A stretch of 64,000 nt of DNA, taken from NCBI GenBank assembly GCA_029237695.1, contig CM055265.1:219407679-219471678 (forward strand), given 5' to 3'. The notes beneath the pieces were generated by a model. The model did not search any database and was not told the origin of the DNA. It was given only the letters and a program-made list of their open reading frames with translations. Positions within the stretch are counted from its first letter, which is position 1, and every line of letters begins with the position of its first letter. Of the stretch, positions 47,470-57,229 are shown piece by piece. The stretch is from Conchocele bisecta (Eukaryota; Mollusca; Bivalvia; Lucinida; Thyasiridae). The position numbers and the translations under genes are program-made.

Positions 47470-48992
47470 GCAGTTGTTTTCGCTAGTGCGAAGTTCGTAA
47501 AATGGTCGGTGTAACACGGAATTCCAACAAGCTTCACAACGATCAGGGCGCACATTTTGAATCGAAAACTATCAAGGAACTCTGTCATCTTACCGGCATT
47601 AAAAAAACGCGAACTACAGATTACCATCCTATGGGCAATGGCCAGACAGAAAGATACAACAGCACTCTACTGAATATGTTAGGAACTTTGGAACAATCTC
47701 AGAAATCAGACTGGAAGAAATATTTACCATCACTTGTATATGCATATAACTACACGCGGCACCAGACAACAAAGATGTCGCCATTTGAATTGATGTTCGG
47801 ACGAAAGCCAAAACTACCGATAGGTACCGTATTCGATGCAGTATATGTAGGCGCATCATCGCCAAAAAATACCAGAGAATACATTGATGGATTGAAAGAT
47901 AAGATGGAGACTACACAGAAGTTGGTCAAGAAATATACAGAAGAGTCTCAGAAGAAGCAGAAGGATCAATTTGACAGGAAAGCTAAGGTTTCCAAGATCT
48001 CAGTGGGAGATAAGGTCCTAGTGAAGATTCTAGCTTATGACGGCAAACACAAAATAGCGGACAAATTTGAGGAAGAGATATACACGGTTACAGACCAAAC
48101 GCGGAATGAGATACCAGTATTCAAGATCAGGTCTCCGCAAGGAGCGACAATGACTTTGCACAGGAATCATCTGCTGCTGATAGATACCAAAGAAACCGGA
48201 GATGGGACTGCAAATAACGGAGAAAGCGACGTTAAACAACGACCAACACCAAAGCCCCGAAAAACTTTGAAAAAGTCAGTTGTACAACAAGCGGAAGCGA
48301 CAAAGGATGCATCCGAAGAGAAAGGTAGATCCGACTCACTACCTTTTGAGAATAAGTATATGGATACAGAGTCTGAAGAGAAAGGTGTTGAATATGCAGA
48401 AACTGCATATATCCATGGGGACGCCCATGAACATGTGAAAGAATTAGAGGTTCCAAGTGGAGGAATAATGGAAGTTGAAGTTCCAAGTGTAGGAAAAATG
48501 GAAGTAGAAGTATCTAGTGGAGGAACACCTGACGTAGAGGTTCCAAGTGGAGGAACAGATGAAGTAGAGGTTCTAGATGAGGGAACAGATGTAAACGATG
48601 ATTCTGATGCAGAGGTCGAGATAGCGTTCGCGAATGTAGAACCCGGTACACCAATAGATGAACCAGGACACGGTGATGAAACCACAGTAAAAGAAGTAGA
48701 TAGGGGACAGGAAGTGTTAGAAACCCCTCACATTACCATAGCAACAAGTGAAAACGAAAATCAATCGCAGGAAGGAACTAGGAAGAAGTCGGAGAAAGTA
48801 CCGAATGTGACCAAACGACCTATAGCAGATACAACAATGAGACGGTCGGAGAGAACCAAGAAGAAGCCAGACCGATACCGAGACTACCAGATAAATCAGA
48901 TGATAGCTAGACCATATGAGCAAAATGCAAGCGGTGGAAACCTTGATCACCTCGGGGATACTGAGTCAGTTGGATCAGGACGTAGCATATAA
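47470..48992 (+). pseudogene. Ty3/Gypsy integrase and pol tail, 5'-truncated
   Basis: The open frame starts at 47502, but homology begins upstream in another frame (near 47470) and shifts at about 47520. Visible parts are the second Asp (NDQGAHFESKTIKEL), the Glu (YHPMGNGQTERYN), MSPFELMFGRKP, and the C-terminal SH3-like module (VGDKVLVKILAYDGKHK...LHRNHLLL). The tail carries near-tandem EVPSGG repeats at about 48440-48580 and ends in RRSERTKKKPDRY. The first Asp, the RT, the protease and gag are absent, so only the 3' end of the element remains. It lies just upstream of a polypurine tract and LTR. Confidence 0.85.
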
Positions 48993-49166
48993 GATGCTCA
49001 GGGATATCATGGAGAAGTAGAGAAGTTTTAATGTTTTTATAGAAAATAAAGGAGAAAAAGACAAAATAACAGACCATACCAGACCAGTGTATCCAATCTC
49101 CGGATGCTTAAGCGACAGTATTGGAGCACGTGCCGAATAAGAAAATGACGAGACGTTCATTTTTTT

Positions 49167-49179
49167 GGCAGGGGAAGAG
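49167..49179 (+). promoter_or_regulatory. Polypurine tract before the Gypsy 3' LTR
   Basis: GGCAGGGGAAGAG is followed immediately by TGTACATATT, as expected for plus-strand priming at a 3' LTR. It is 175 bp downstream of the pol stop codon. Confidence 0.6.
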
Positions 49180-49484
49180 TGTACATATTAGTTCTGTACA
49201 TGCTATGTAACTAAATGTCTTTTAAATCAGCTGGCTCATTGGGGCTACGTTGATTTCCAGCATTGTAAATATTCCAATATGGCGGGAATTAGAAACCTTA
49301 CGGACTACTGATTAATTGTGCACATTCCTATATCATATGGCACGTCTCTTTTACAACCTCTAACCATTTAAAGTTCTAACCGGCATGACTACCACCATGC
49401 AGCACAGCACCGTGTGAAAGGGGGAGACAGACAGTTAATTACATCCAGGTCCATTAACTTGGTAAGTTTGTAATCATGCCTAGG
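49180..49484 (+). repeat. Gypsy 3' LTR, left part before insertion
   Basis: It starts TGTACATATTAGTTCTGTAC and is interrupted at 49484 by the palindromic element. The remainder should resume at 55925. The far LTR edge was not located, and there is no second LTR in the window. Confidence 0.5.
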
Positions 49485-49872
49485 AGTAGTATATAGGGAG
49501 GCAGTTCATTACCGCGACCCAGGGTATCAGAATTAGCCCAAGCCTAGACCCCCAAGAGGGTAAAATTGGGTCATAATTTCCCATAATTAAGCAAGATAAA
49601 ACTACCTCCCACCTATGACAGAGGTTATTATAAAATCCGTAGCAAAATTGAGGACGTTTTCAACTACCCCGCCAGTAGCATGGGGGTTCTGGCTCACTTT
49701 TATAGGAGCGCAAAAACCCCGCCGACAACCATGTTTTCGACAACCACAATCCATAGAAAACTACAGCAAACGTTTCTGCAACCAAATTCTAACTATTTGT
49801 AGTACTTTATAGGAGTGTAAAAATCGCTCCGACAACAACGGTTTTCGGCAACCATTGATACCGCGACCCGGG
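49485..49872 (+). repeat. Left end region, unique side
   Basis: 388 bp lie between the terminus and the left arm. TACCGCGACCC-GGG occurs at 49510 and 49859, each near AAAATCCGT-GCAAA, so part of the region is duplicated. A second duplicated block, TATAGGAG-GCAAAAA...TTTTCG-CAACCA, is at about 49700 and 49808. One TTTCAACTAC word is at 49668-49677. No gene is present. Confidence 0.65.
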
Positions 49873-51824
49873 GTTAAAATCCGTGGCAAATCTGTACTGG
49901 TTTCAACTACCATGTTTCAACTACCCGCCTATAGTAGTTCCAAATACCATTGCGATAGACACCAACAGACAAACCTTTTTTTCGTCGAATTTCGGTAGTA
50001 GAAACTCGGATTTTTTCTAGGAAAATTTTTCCAATTGAACATATAATTTCAACTACATATAGTTCAATTACTTCTCAAAAATGCAAGAAACGAAAAAGTT
50101 CGCAATCGCAAAAGACATGGGAATACGCTCTGTAGGAGAGAGGACGGACAAACACGTACTACTACAAAATATATACGACAACAATTTGGCAAGCGACATA
50201 GGCAAAGTCTGCTACACCCCAACGATAGAAGTTCCGGAGGGAACGGAAAATCTTGCACAAGGGGAGGGAATTCGTACACATTTGGAACCAGTTTCCGAAG
50301 TATTTGTAGACGACATGTATGTCTGGACACTATTGGCTGCAGACCAAGTCTCCACCACAAAAGCAGGGTCTCGATTTGTATCCGCGGCGGGCCCAGTTGC
50401 AAAAACAATTATTTCCAACATTCGAGCCCACGCACACGTGGCTGAGCTGCCAGGTAGCATGCACGTACGCATAGTATCTACATCTAGGTATTCCGGAGAC
50501 ACAACCACGCTGTACAGAAGAACATGTACCACAATTTTGGAGACGGACAGCACCGTTCTAGACGTATTCGAGAGAAAACATCCAACAAAACCGGAACCAG
50601 AAGCTATAGTAGTGGCAAAACTAGACGTTGCCGATATAGAAATAGGAGATCTTTTCGAAAAACTCCCCCGCTTTCTAGAAAGCCTTCGACTAGACGGTAT
50701 AGGATTGTATGCAATAGATTGTACGAGAGACTACGCAGGCACACTAGATAGAGAATGTTTGTCCAACCACCTGCAAAACACATGGGAAGAAGAAGAGTGT
50801 AGTATTCTAGACAATGTAGACAGTGTGGGAAACAATTGTATGTCCCTTCTTGTTCCAAAACCCCCTATAGGATCCCTATGGAGAGGAAAATTCTACAACA
50901 AGTTTGTATGCCAGATGGAATGTGCAGGCGTCCTCGACAGTATGGGGAACAACGTGGCAAACTACTGCGATTGTCCAGATTCTTAGACTAGGAAAAACAT
51001 TTGCGCACCCACTGGTACAACAAAAGGGTATATGTAGGATAGAGGTTTCTCTATATGGCATAGAGGCAGCAGATATTTCTATAGATCTTGCGAAACAAGC
51101 GATACAACACATACAGAAAATGGGGGATCCGGAGGACGAGAAGCTTTTTTGGGAACAACCGCTCGAGAAACAGTGGAAAGCACTAGCTTCTGCTATACAT
51201 TGCAACCTTGTTCTACTCTCGAAACAGACGAAAACACTGTACGCCATATATTGGGGACACTCCGGGACGCGACGGCTGTGTGGAGTATACAAAACGTACC
51301 AAGACCAAGATATACATACGTTGGAGGAGACATACCTGCCTCTGTGGGTATCTGCATTTGGATTTGTAGGCCTTCCTATACACGCGGTAGTGTTGGACCA
51401 GGACGAAGATGGAGTAGGTACGACTTTGCAAACATATAGAAAAACAGAAGGTGGAACATATCTAGCGAGAAGCAAGGCACCGCTTGCGCGACATGCAAAG
51501 GAATTTCCAGAACCTCGCGATGGCATTCGCCCACTAGTGGATACAGAGTTTGTACGGTGGCAATGGAATCGGAAGTTTTGGCACGGCGATAGAACAGGTA
51601 TACCGTTTGTTTTCCGATAGAGAAGGTGGAGACTACCAGAGAAACCTGCCTACTATCCACGCGGGACAGAGTTGCACGACTGGCGGAAGAGAAATTGTTG
51701 CTGGAGGAGAACAATTGGCGCGTATCTGTGGAAAGAGAACGGGGAACGGCAATGGAAAGAAAACGTTTGGAGTGGGAAGAGATAGTTCTACGACAGAAAG
51801 AGGCGAGAGAGCTGTTGGAGGATA
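49873..51824 (+). repeat. Left inverted arm
   Basis: About 1952 bp are matched in inverse by 53754-55708. The match starts GTTAAAATCCGTGGCAAATC and ends GTTGGAGGATA. Differences are mainly small indels. Confidence 0.9.
49901..50056 (+). promoter_or_regulatory. Repeated TTTCAACTAC words upstream of the large gene
   Basis: TTTCAACTAC lies at 49901-49910, 49915-49924 and 50047-50056, with another at 49668. The inverted copies in the right arm are at 55525, 55657 and 55671. The ATG follows at 50081. TCCAATTGAACATATA lies at about 50030-50045. Direct repeats like these are typical of initiator-binding or operator sites; the role is inferred. Confidence 0.5.
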
Positions 51825-51835
51825 GGCCAACCTAG
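50081..51835 (+). pseudogene. Left-arm copy of the large Rep-like gene, 3'-truncated
   Basis: The ATG at 50081 opens 301 codons of the same protein as the right-arm gene. A single-base insertion near 50983 (GATTCTTAG against GATTCTAG) stops the frame. Coding then continues in another frame (to 51620) through regions where the right copy is itself shifted. A third frame (51626-51835) gives the coiled-coil segment, cut off at the arm boundary after RELLED. The C-terminal part of the protein is absent here. Compared with the other arm it also lacks a few in-frame codons (for example near 50425 and 51122). The copy cannot make the full protein. Confidence 0.75.
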
Positions 51836-52028
51836 GCCAACTAGTAGACAACCTAGGCCAACCGCCAGTATGCCCGGGCAGACGGTAGAAAATACAAAAC
51901 CGATCACCACAAGTTTCAAAATAGTAGTCAAAAATATTCTAGAAGGTCTATACACGGTTTTGTATTTTCTACCGTCTGCCCGGGCATACTGGCGGTTGGT
52001 CTAGGTTGTCTACTAGTTGGCCTAGGTT
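51829..52028. other. Long hairpin (73-bp stem, 54-nt loop)
   Basis: 51829-51901 is complementary to 51956-52028 with at most one or two mismatches, and includes CCGCCAGTATGCCCGGGCAG. The loop is 51902-51955. It starts four bases after the left arm ends. Together with the adjacent iterons it looks like a replication origin or a viral hairpin terminus; this is inference. Confidence 0.85.
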
Positions 52029-52072
52029 GACTACTAGTTGGCCTAGGTCGGCTACTAGTTGGCCTGGGTTTG
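52010..52072. repeat. Three 21-bp iterons
   Basis: Units at 52010-52030, 52031-52051 and 52052-52072 share CTACTAGTTGGCCTAGG, with changes only in the last few bases. The first is part of the hairpin stem, and a further partial copy is in the opposite stem strand. Such iterons usually bind an initiator protein. Confidence 0.85.
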
Positions 52073-52097
52073 CCTAGTTTTCTTGTTGTACAGTGGG

Positions 52098-52120
52098 CAA
52101 ATATATATATGTATATATAG
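52098..52120 (+). promoter_or_regulatory. TATA-like promoter of the small gene
   Basis: A run of TATATATATGTATATATAG lies about 30 bp ahead of the ATG at 52151, directly after the iterons. It is the best promoter candidate for the small gene; composition is the only support. Confidence 0.4.
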
Positions 52121-52150
52121 CTTGTCTATTTTTGCGCCTACAAACAAAAA

Positions 52151-52816
52151 ATGCCACAAAAACGAAATTTATCCGAGCAGGATATAGAAGATATTCGCAA
52201 TCTTCGAGGTGTCGAGTCTGCGGACGACACGAAGAAAAAATATGGGATCGGTACCACTCGTCTTCGAAGAATATGGGACGCCGTCGATGCGGAACGTAGT
52301 ACAAAGCCCGAAGAACAAGAAACTACTACCCCCGTAGTGCACAGGGTGACCACACCTGGTTCCACCGAGTTTCCCACGGCTCTACTAGAAAATCTGCAAA
52401 ACGCCAGCTCGTTCGGAGAATCGACTAAATTTGAAACAAATTTGTCCGACATGGAGAGACGCCTGGAGAACCGGTTGGATACACTGGAACGCAGGCTGTT
52501 GGACGCAATTTCCGACGATGCCAGCCGTTTTGGAAAAACTATCGATTCCGAGTGTCCGAAGAAAGACGAGCAGGAGGTACACGACATTTGGAAAACCGTA
52601 GAGAATGCGAAGTGGTGGCTCGGGGTTCTCGTGGTGGCGTACGCGGTCTGCAAACCACTGTTCCCATTCGTGTCCCTAGAGTCTTGTAGAATCTGGAAGA
52701 ATGGAGATCCCGACGCCCAGTTCGCGCACCCCTCCAAACAGTCCGCCAAACCGGAGGAAAAAAAGAAATCTCCTAGCGAGTCCATACGCCTTGGCGACCC
52801 TTTCTACATGGAGTAG
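52151..52816 (+). CDS. Putative HTH, coiled-coil and membrane-segment protein
   Basis: The 221-residue frame is intact. Residues about 7-48 (LSEQDIEDIRNLRG, then KKYGIGTTRLRRIWDA) look like a homeodomain-type helix-turn-helix. A Pro/Thr-rich linker follows. Residues about 95-125 (DMERRLENRLDTLERRLLDA) form a coiled coil. A hydrophobic stretch near residues 156-177 (WWLGVLVVAYAVCKPLF) could cross a membrane, and the C-terminus is charged. This order suggests a DNA-binding regulator or a protein tethering DNA to a membrane. I know no family for it. The gene converges on the large gene, with a G-rich spacer between. Confidence 0.65.
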   Translation: MPQKRNLSEQDIEDIRNLRGVESADDTKKKYGIGTTRLRRIWDAVDAERSTKPEEQETTTPVVHRVTTPGSTEFPTALLENLQNASSFGESTKFETNLSDMERRLENRLDTLERRLLDAISDDASRFGKTIDSECPKKDEQEVHDIWKTVENAKWWLGVLVVAYAVCKPLFPFVSLESCRIWKNGDPDAQFAHPSKQSAKPEEKKKSPSESIRLGDPFYME

Positions 52817-52844
52817 CTCTTTGTGTTGCATAGTTGTTTTGTTT

Positions 52845-52872
52845 GGGGGGGGGGGGTTTGGGGGGGGGGGGG
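52845..52872 (+). other. Paired G-tract spacer between convergent genes
   Basis: Twelve G, TTT, then thirteen G lie between the stop of the small gene (52814-52816) and the stop of the large gene (52874). The plus strand could form a G-quadruplex. Its position suggests transcription or replication-fork arrest. Length may be uncertain because long homopolymers are hard to sequence. Confidence 0.7.
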
Positions 52873-52873
52873 T

Positions 52874-55500
52874 CTACAAGGCTGGCAACATGGATACCCG
52901 CATTTCCTTGTTCTTTGTTTTTGTCGCGCCTAGTTGTAGTGTTCGTTGTAGAATCGGTCTTTCCAGACGTTTGGGATTTGCAAACAATTGGGCCTCCACG
53001 AATGCGTTCGAACAGTACAATTCCTTTCCTATTTCCAAGATGTACCTTTCCTTCCCGCGATACAGGTGCTCTCTATATCCCGATATTCGGAATTCTGTGT
53101 CTACTGGTAGGGTTTCTAGTTTCTCGCATAGTGCCCACTTCTTGTCTAGCAGATATTCCATCTTGTCGAAATATTCTACCGAATTGTCTGCTTGTGTACA
53201 CGTTTGTTTTCTAGCTGTTTCCTCCTCTTCTAGTATATCCAACCGCTTGGCAAATCCTTTCGGAGCTACAATCTCTCCTAGTATTGCTCTACGGTATCCG
53301 TGTTGCCCAAAGGTTTGTCGAATCCTTCTAGTCGAAACTCTAGTGGAAAGTGGACGTCTCCACACAAGTAGAATGAAGCTGTTCGAGGTGTGTTTCCAGA
53401 AATTTCTGTATATTTTGCTAGTATTTTTGGAGTGGATATCGCGGCTGCAAGTGTTTTTGGAGCCCAACATAGCATCGCTGTCTGCCCTATTTCCACACCT
53501 GGATGCTCTTCTCCGTCGTCTGTTTTTGCTCGAATTGCTAGAATTGTGCCAGCAAATACCCTGTTTGCCGTTTCTGGTAGAATTTGGAACCCCAACACCT
53601 CTATCTTGGCCGGTACAAAGGGCTTGGCCTTGTCTACCCACATGTCTAGAAGTTTTGTAGATTTCTTGTGCGTGCGAAACTCGTGTGCTGCATCTAGTAG
53701 AGATTCTCGTAGTATATCTATCTTGGTTTCCAATGCGGTTTTTCTAGCAAAAATATCCTCCAACAGCTCTCTCGCCTCTTTCTGTCGTAGAACTATCTCT
53801 TCCCACTCCAAACGTTTTCTTTCCATTGCCGTTCCCCGTTCTCTTTCCACAGATACGCGCCAATTGTTCTCCTCCAGCAACAATTTCTCTTCCGCCAGTC
53901 GTGCAACTCTGTCCCGCGTGGATAGTAGGCAGGTTTCTCTGGTAGTCTCCACCTTCTCTATCGGAAACGGTATACCTGTTCTATCGCCGTGCCAAAACCT
54001 TCCGATTCCATTGCCACCGTACAAACTCTGTATCCACTATGGGTGCGAATGCCATCGCGAGGTTCTGGAAATTCCTTTGCATGTCGCGCAAGCGGTGCCT
54101 TGCTTCTCGCTAGATATGTTCCACCTTCTGTTTTTCTATATGTTTGCAAAGTCGTACCTACTCCATCTTCGTCCTGGTCCAACACTACCGCGTGTATAGG
54201 AAGGCCTACAAATCCAAATGCAGATACCCACAGAGGCAGGTATGTCTCCTCCAACGTACGTATATCGTTGGTCTTGGTACGTTTTGTATACTCCACACAG
54301 CCGTCGCGTCCCGGAGTGTCCCCAATATATGGCGTACAGTGTTTTCGTCTGTTTCGAGAGTAGAACAAGGTTGCAATGTATAGCAGAAGCTAGTGCTTTC
54401 CACTGTTTCTCGAGCGGTTGTTCCCAAAAAAGCTTCTCGTCCTCCGGATCCCCCACCCCCATTTTCTGTATGTGTTGTATCGCTTGTTTCGCAAGATCTA
54501 TAGAAATATCTGCTGCCTCTATGCCATATAGAGAAACCTCTATCCTACATATACCCTTTTGTTGTACCAGTGGGTGCGCAAATGTTTTTCCTAGTCTAGA
54601 ATCTGGACAATCGCAGTAGTTTGCCACGTTGTTCCCCATACTGTCGAGGACGCCTGCACATTCCATCTGGCATACAAACTTGTTGTAGAATTTTCCTCTC
54701 CATAGGGATCCTATAGGGGGTTTTGGAACAAGAAGGGACATACAATTGTTTCCCACACTGTCTACATTGTCTAGACTACACTCTTCTTCTTCCCATGTGT
54801 TTTGCAGGTGGTTGGACAAACATTCTCTATCTAGTGTGCCTGCGTAGTCTCTCGTACAATCTATTGCATACAATCCTATACCGTCTAGTCGAAGGCTTTC
54901 TAGAAAGCGGGGGAGTTTTTCGAAAAGATCTCCTATTTCTATATCGGCAACGTCTAGTTTTGCCACTACTATAGCTTCTGGTTCCGGTTTTGTTGGATGT
55001 TTTCTCTCGAATACGTCTAGAACGGTGCTGTCCGTCTCCAAAATTGTGGTACATGTTCTTCTGTACAGCGTGGTTGTGTCTCCGGAATACCTAGATGTAG
55101 ATACTATGCGTACGTGCATGCTACCTGGCAGCTCGGCCACGTGTGCGTGAGGGCCTCGAATGTTGGAAATAATTGTTTTTGCAACTGGGCCCGCCGCGGA
55201 TACAAATCGAGACCCTGCTTTTGTGGTGGAGACTTGGTCTGCAGCCAATAGTGTCCAGACATACATGTCGTCTACAAATACTTCGGAAACTGGTTCCAAA
55301 TGTGTACGAATTCCCTCCCCTTGTGCAAGATTTTCCGTTCCCTCCGGAACTTCTATCGTTGGGGTGTAGCAGACTTTGCCTATGTCGCTTGCCAAATTGT
55401 TGTCGTATATATTTTGTAGTAGTACGTGTTTGTCCGTCCTCTCTCCTACAGAGCGTATTCCCATGTCTTTTGCGGTTGCGAACTTTTTCGTTTCTTGCAT
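52874..55500 (-). pseudogene. Large Rep-like protein gene, right copy (most complete)
   Basis: ATG at 55500. The first frame runs 454 codons. Motifs are AIDCTRDYAG (residues 212-221), GKFYNKFVCQME (269-280) and CRIEVSLYG (318-326). Their order and type resemble the D-x-T-x-D, Y-D/N-K and R-x-E-x-x-L/K signatures of Rep_trans/RstA rolling-circle initiators. HAH at 118-120 might be a metal-binding pair, but I do not rely on it. Frameshifts near 54265, 54040, 54010 and 53290 split the rest. A coiled coil (RDRVARLAEEKLLLEE) and a long C-terminal part of unknown family extend to 52874. The function is tentative. It may be an endogenous virus gene. Confidence 0.6.
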
Positions 55501-55708
55501 TTTTGAGAAGTAGTTGAACTATATGTAGTTGAAATTATATGTTCAATTGGAAAAATTTTCCTAGAAAAAATCCGAGTTTCTACTACCGAAATTCGACAAA
55601 AAAAAGGTTTGTCTGTTGGTGTCTATCGCAATGGTATTTGGAACTACTATAGGCGGGTAGTTGAAACATGGTAGTTGAAACCAGTACAGATTTGCCACGG
55701 ATTTTAAC
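53754..55708 (-). repeat. Right inverted arm
   Basis: This is the inverse of 49873-51824. It keeps the gene continuous with its C-terminal half, so it is the original arm and the left one is the copy. Private indels include an extra base near 54265 and six extra bases near 54457. Confidence 0.9.
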
Positions 55709-55853
55709 GATCTCATTGAAATTAATTTTGTAAAATAATTATTTTCTCATAAATTTCCTCGTGGTGATATTATAGGGGGTTGCAAATTTATGAATTTGCT
55801 GTCGGGAGATAATTTCCTCGTTTACCAATTTTTGATTTTTCGGGGGTGGTGGG
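55709..55853. other. Right end region, unique side
   Basis: 145 bp, AT-rich then G-rich (TTTTTCGGGGGTGGTGGG). AATTTCCTCGT occurs twice (about 55754 and 55812). No gene is present. Confidence 0.5.
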
Positions 55854-55919
55854 AGTAGTATATGGGGGTGGAAATGATGCCACCGTAGGTGGTATCATTT
55901 TGACTCCCTATATATTACT
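55854..55919. repeat. Terminal hairpin at the right end
   Basis: The arm AGTAGTATATGGGGGTGGAA... faces the terminal ...GACTCCCTATATATTACT through GATGCCACC-GTA-GGTGGTATC. Each arm resembles a Polinton-type TIR start, so the end looks like two termini joined head to head. Confidence 0.75.
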
Positions 55920-55924
55920 CTAGG

Positions 55925-56639
55925 TCTCCAATAGGTTTCAGTTAATGCAATGACACTTTTGTCCTAAGTATTATGTCTTATGTGTTAATACACATATATA
56001 TTAGTACATATGTCTTATGTGTATTACAGCGTTGAAATTGCAACAACAACGTTTCAGTACATATCAAGTCATGCTATTCCATAATCCAAGGATAAGTATA
56101 ATAAGCTATATTCTGTAATTACACCGACCTTAAATGACCTTACCTGTTGACATGCAGTTAAACACAAATAATAATGTATCTATGTATGACCACTACATCG
56201 GGTATTACAGCCGGTCCATCATAATATAATACAATTGTACATGTTATGCTGATTGTTATTACGGGAGTGTCATATTGTTTATTACAGCGTGTGGTAACTA
56301 CATACTGATCACCACTCCGACACTGTATTGACTCTATGCTCACGCAATCATGTTATTAAAAGTATCGAACATGGCATCCACTTAGTCATTACTGTCGCCC
56401 TAACCAAGGGAGGTAATGGCGGGTAGATTACACTTATATGTTATGGTATGCTACAATAGGCGTCACCTTTTGTCACAACGTCATAAATGCGCCTTTTATT
56501 TTAACAATTGCAAAAGTTAATCGAAAAGATTCAGATCACGCATTCGATGAACTAAATAATATTAAAGTTATACAATGTGTATTTTGCAGTCTTTCTTGTG
56601 AAATACAATGTGTGGGATCCGTGTAGAAAATGAATGAAA
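55925..56639. other. Probable remainder of the interrupted LTR, then no gene
   Basis: The LTR of the Gypsy element should continue here, but its end is not visible. TTATGTCTTATGTGT-ATTA words repeat near 55970-56025. No gene was seen to 56639. Confidence 0.35.
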
Positions 56640-56832
56640 AACTGCGCATTTTACAATGACTTCTGAAAATGTCACACTTTACAAATTACTTCGCGAATGT
56701 GCATATTTTAAAGATACCATAGTTTGTGTGATGCTAAATATTTGGTGATTTATATAGAACGGTAATTATATTGTAACTACAAAATGTGTTTTAACTCCTT
56801 TTTAGTAGTGTACATTTTGTGGCGGTCGCACA
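56640..56832. repeat. Tandem repeat of about 200 bp, left unit
   Basis: It resembles the units at 60510-60740, 60740-60945 and 60945-61020. Landmarks are AAATGTCACA, TTATATTGTAAC/TTACAAAAT and TTTTGTGGCGGTCGCACA. A TTAA MITE inserted after this unit. Confidence 0.65.
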
Positions 56833-57229
56833 TTAAAGGTACATGCCCACTCAGTAGGCACACATATTCCTTAAATCAGAGACGTCATTTGATACATTTT
56901 CTTGCAAAATAAACTTTCATTCACCATTACACACGTATTGATTGGCATTAATATACATTTTATATCGGATGTACCTTTCCACACAGATATCAGGGGCAAT
57001 AACCGTATTTGTTTAGTATGTTAACGGACATTACTAGTTATAATCTTCATATATTTTTGATGTGCAATTATCATAATTTATGCTCGTATAATCTGTAGAA
57101 AAAAAAATTCCGGTGACGCATTTAATTAGTATACATAATTAACAAGAGTTGTCAGAAGACAACGAAGCTCGTCTGTTGGCAGCCTTCACTCAAACTTGGC
57201 AAAGTTGCATACAAAAATATGAATATTAT

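Larger units (their letters stand above)
49485..55919. mobile_element. Palindromic virus-like element with Polinton-type ends
   Basis: The 6435-bp element is bounded by AGTAGTATATAGGGAG on the left and the complement of AGTAATATATAGGGAG on the right. It is flanked by a perfect CTAGG duplication (49480-49484, 55920-55924). Two inverted arms (49873-51824 and 53754-55708) hold the 5' part of the large gene twice. The unique middle has a hairpin with 21-bp iterons, a small HTH-type gene, a G-rich spacer and the rest of the large gene. The ends and the 5-bp duplication match the Polinton-like element at 6600-11787, but no polymerase, integrase or capsid gene was recognised. It could be an endogenous virus, a replicon mobilised by Polinton proteins, or a new transposon type. 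Confidence 0.8.

Noticed and set aside
50030..50045. Giant-virus-type early promoter (AAAATTGA)
   Set aside because: Only part of that word is present. The shared 16-bp motif is better supported by its own repetition.
51118..51126. HUH endonuclease reading of the HAH residues
   Set aside because: The HAH triplet (residues 118-120 of the right copy) lacks a second conserved block and is altered between arms, so I did not use it as evidence.
53390..54199. Long plus-strand ORFs opposite the right-arm gene
   Set aside because: They are antisense shadows of the minus-strand gene. The opposite strand carries the recognisable motifs and the ATG shared by both arms.
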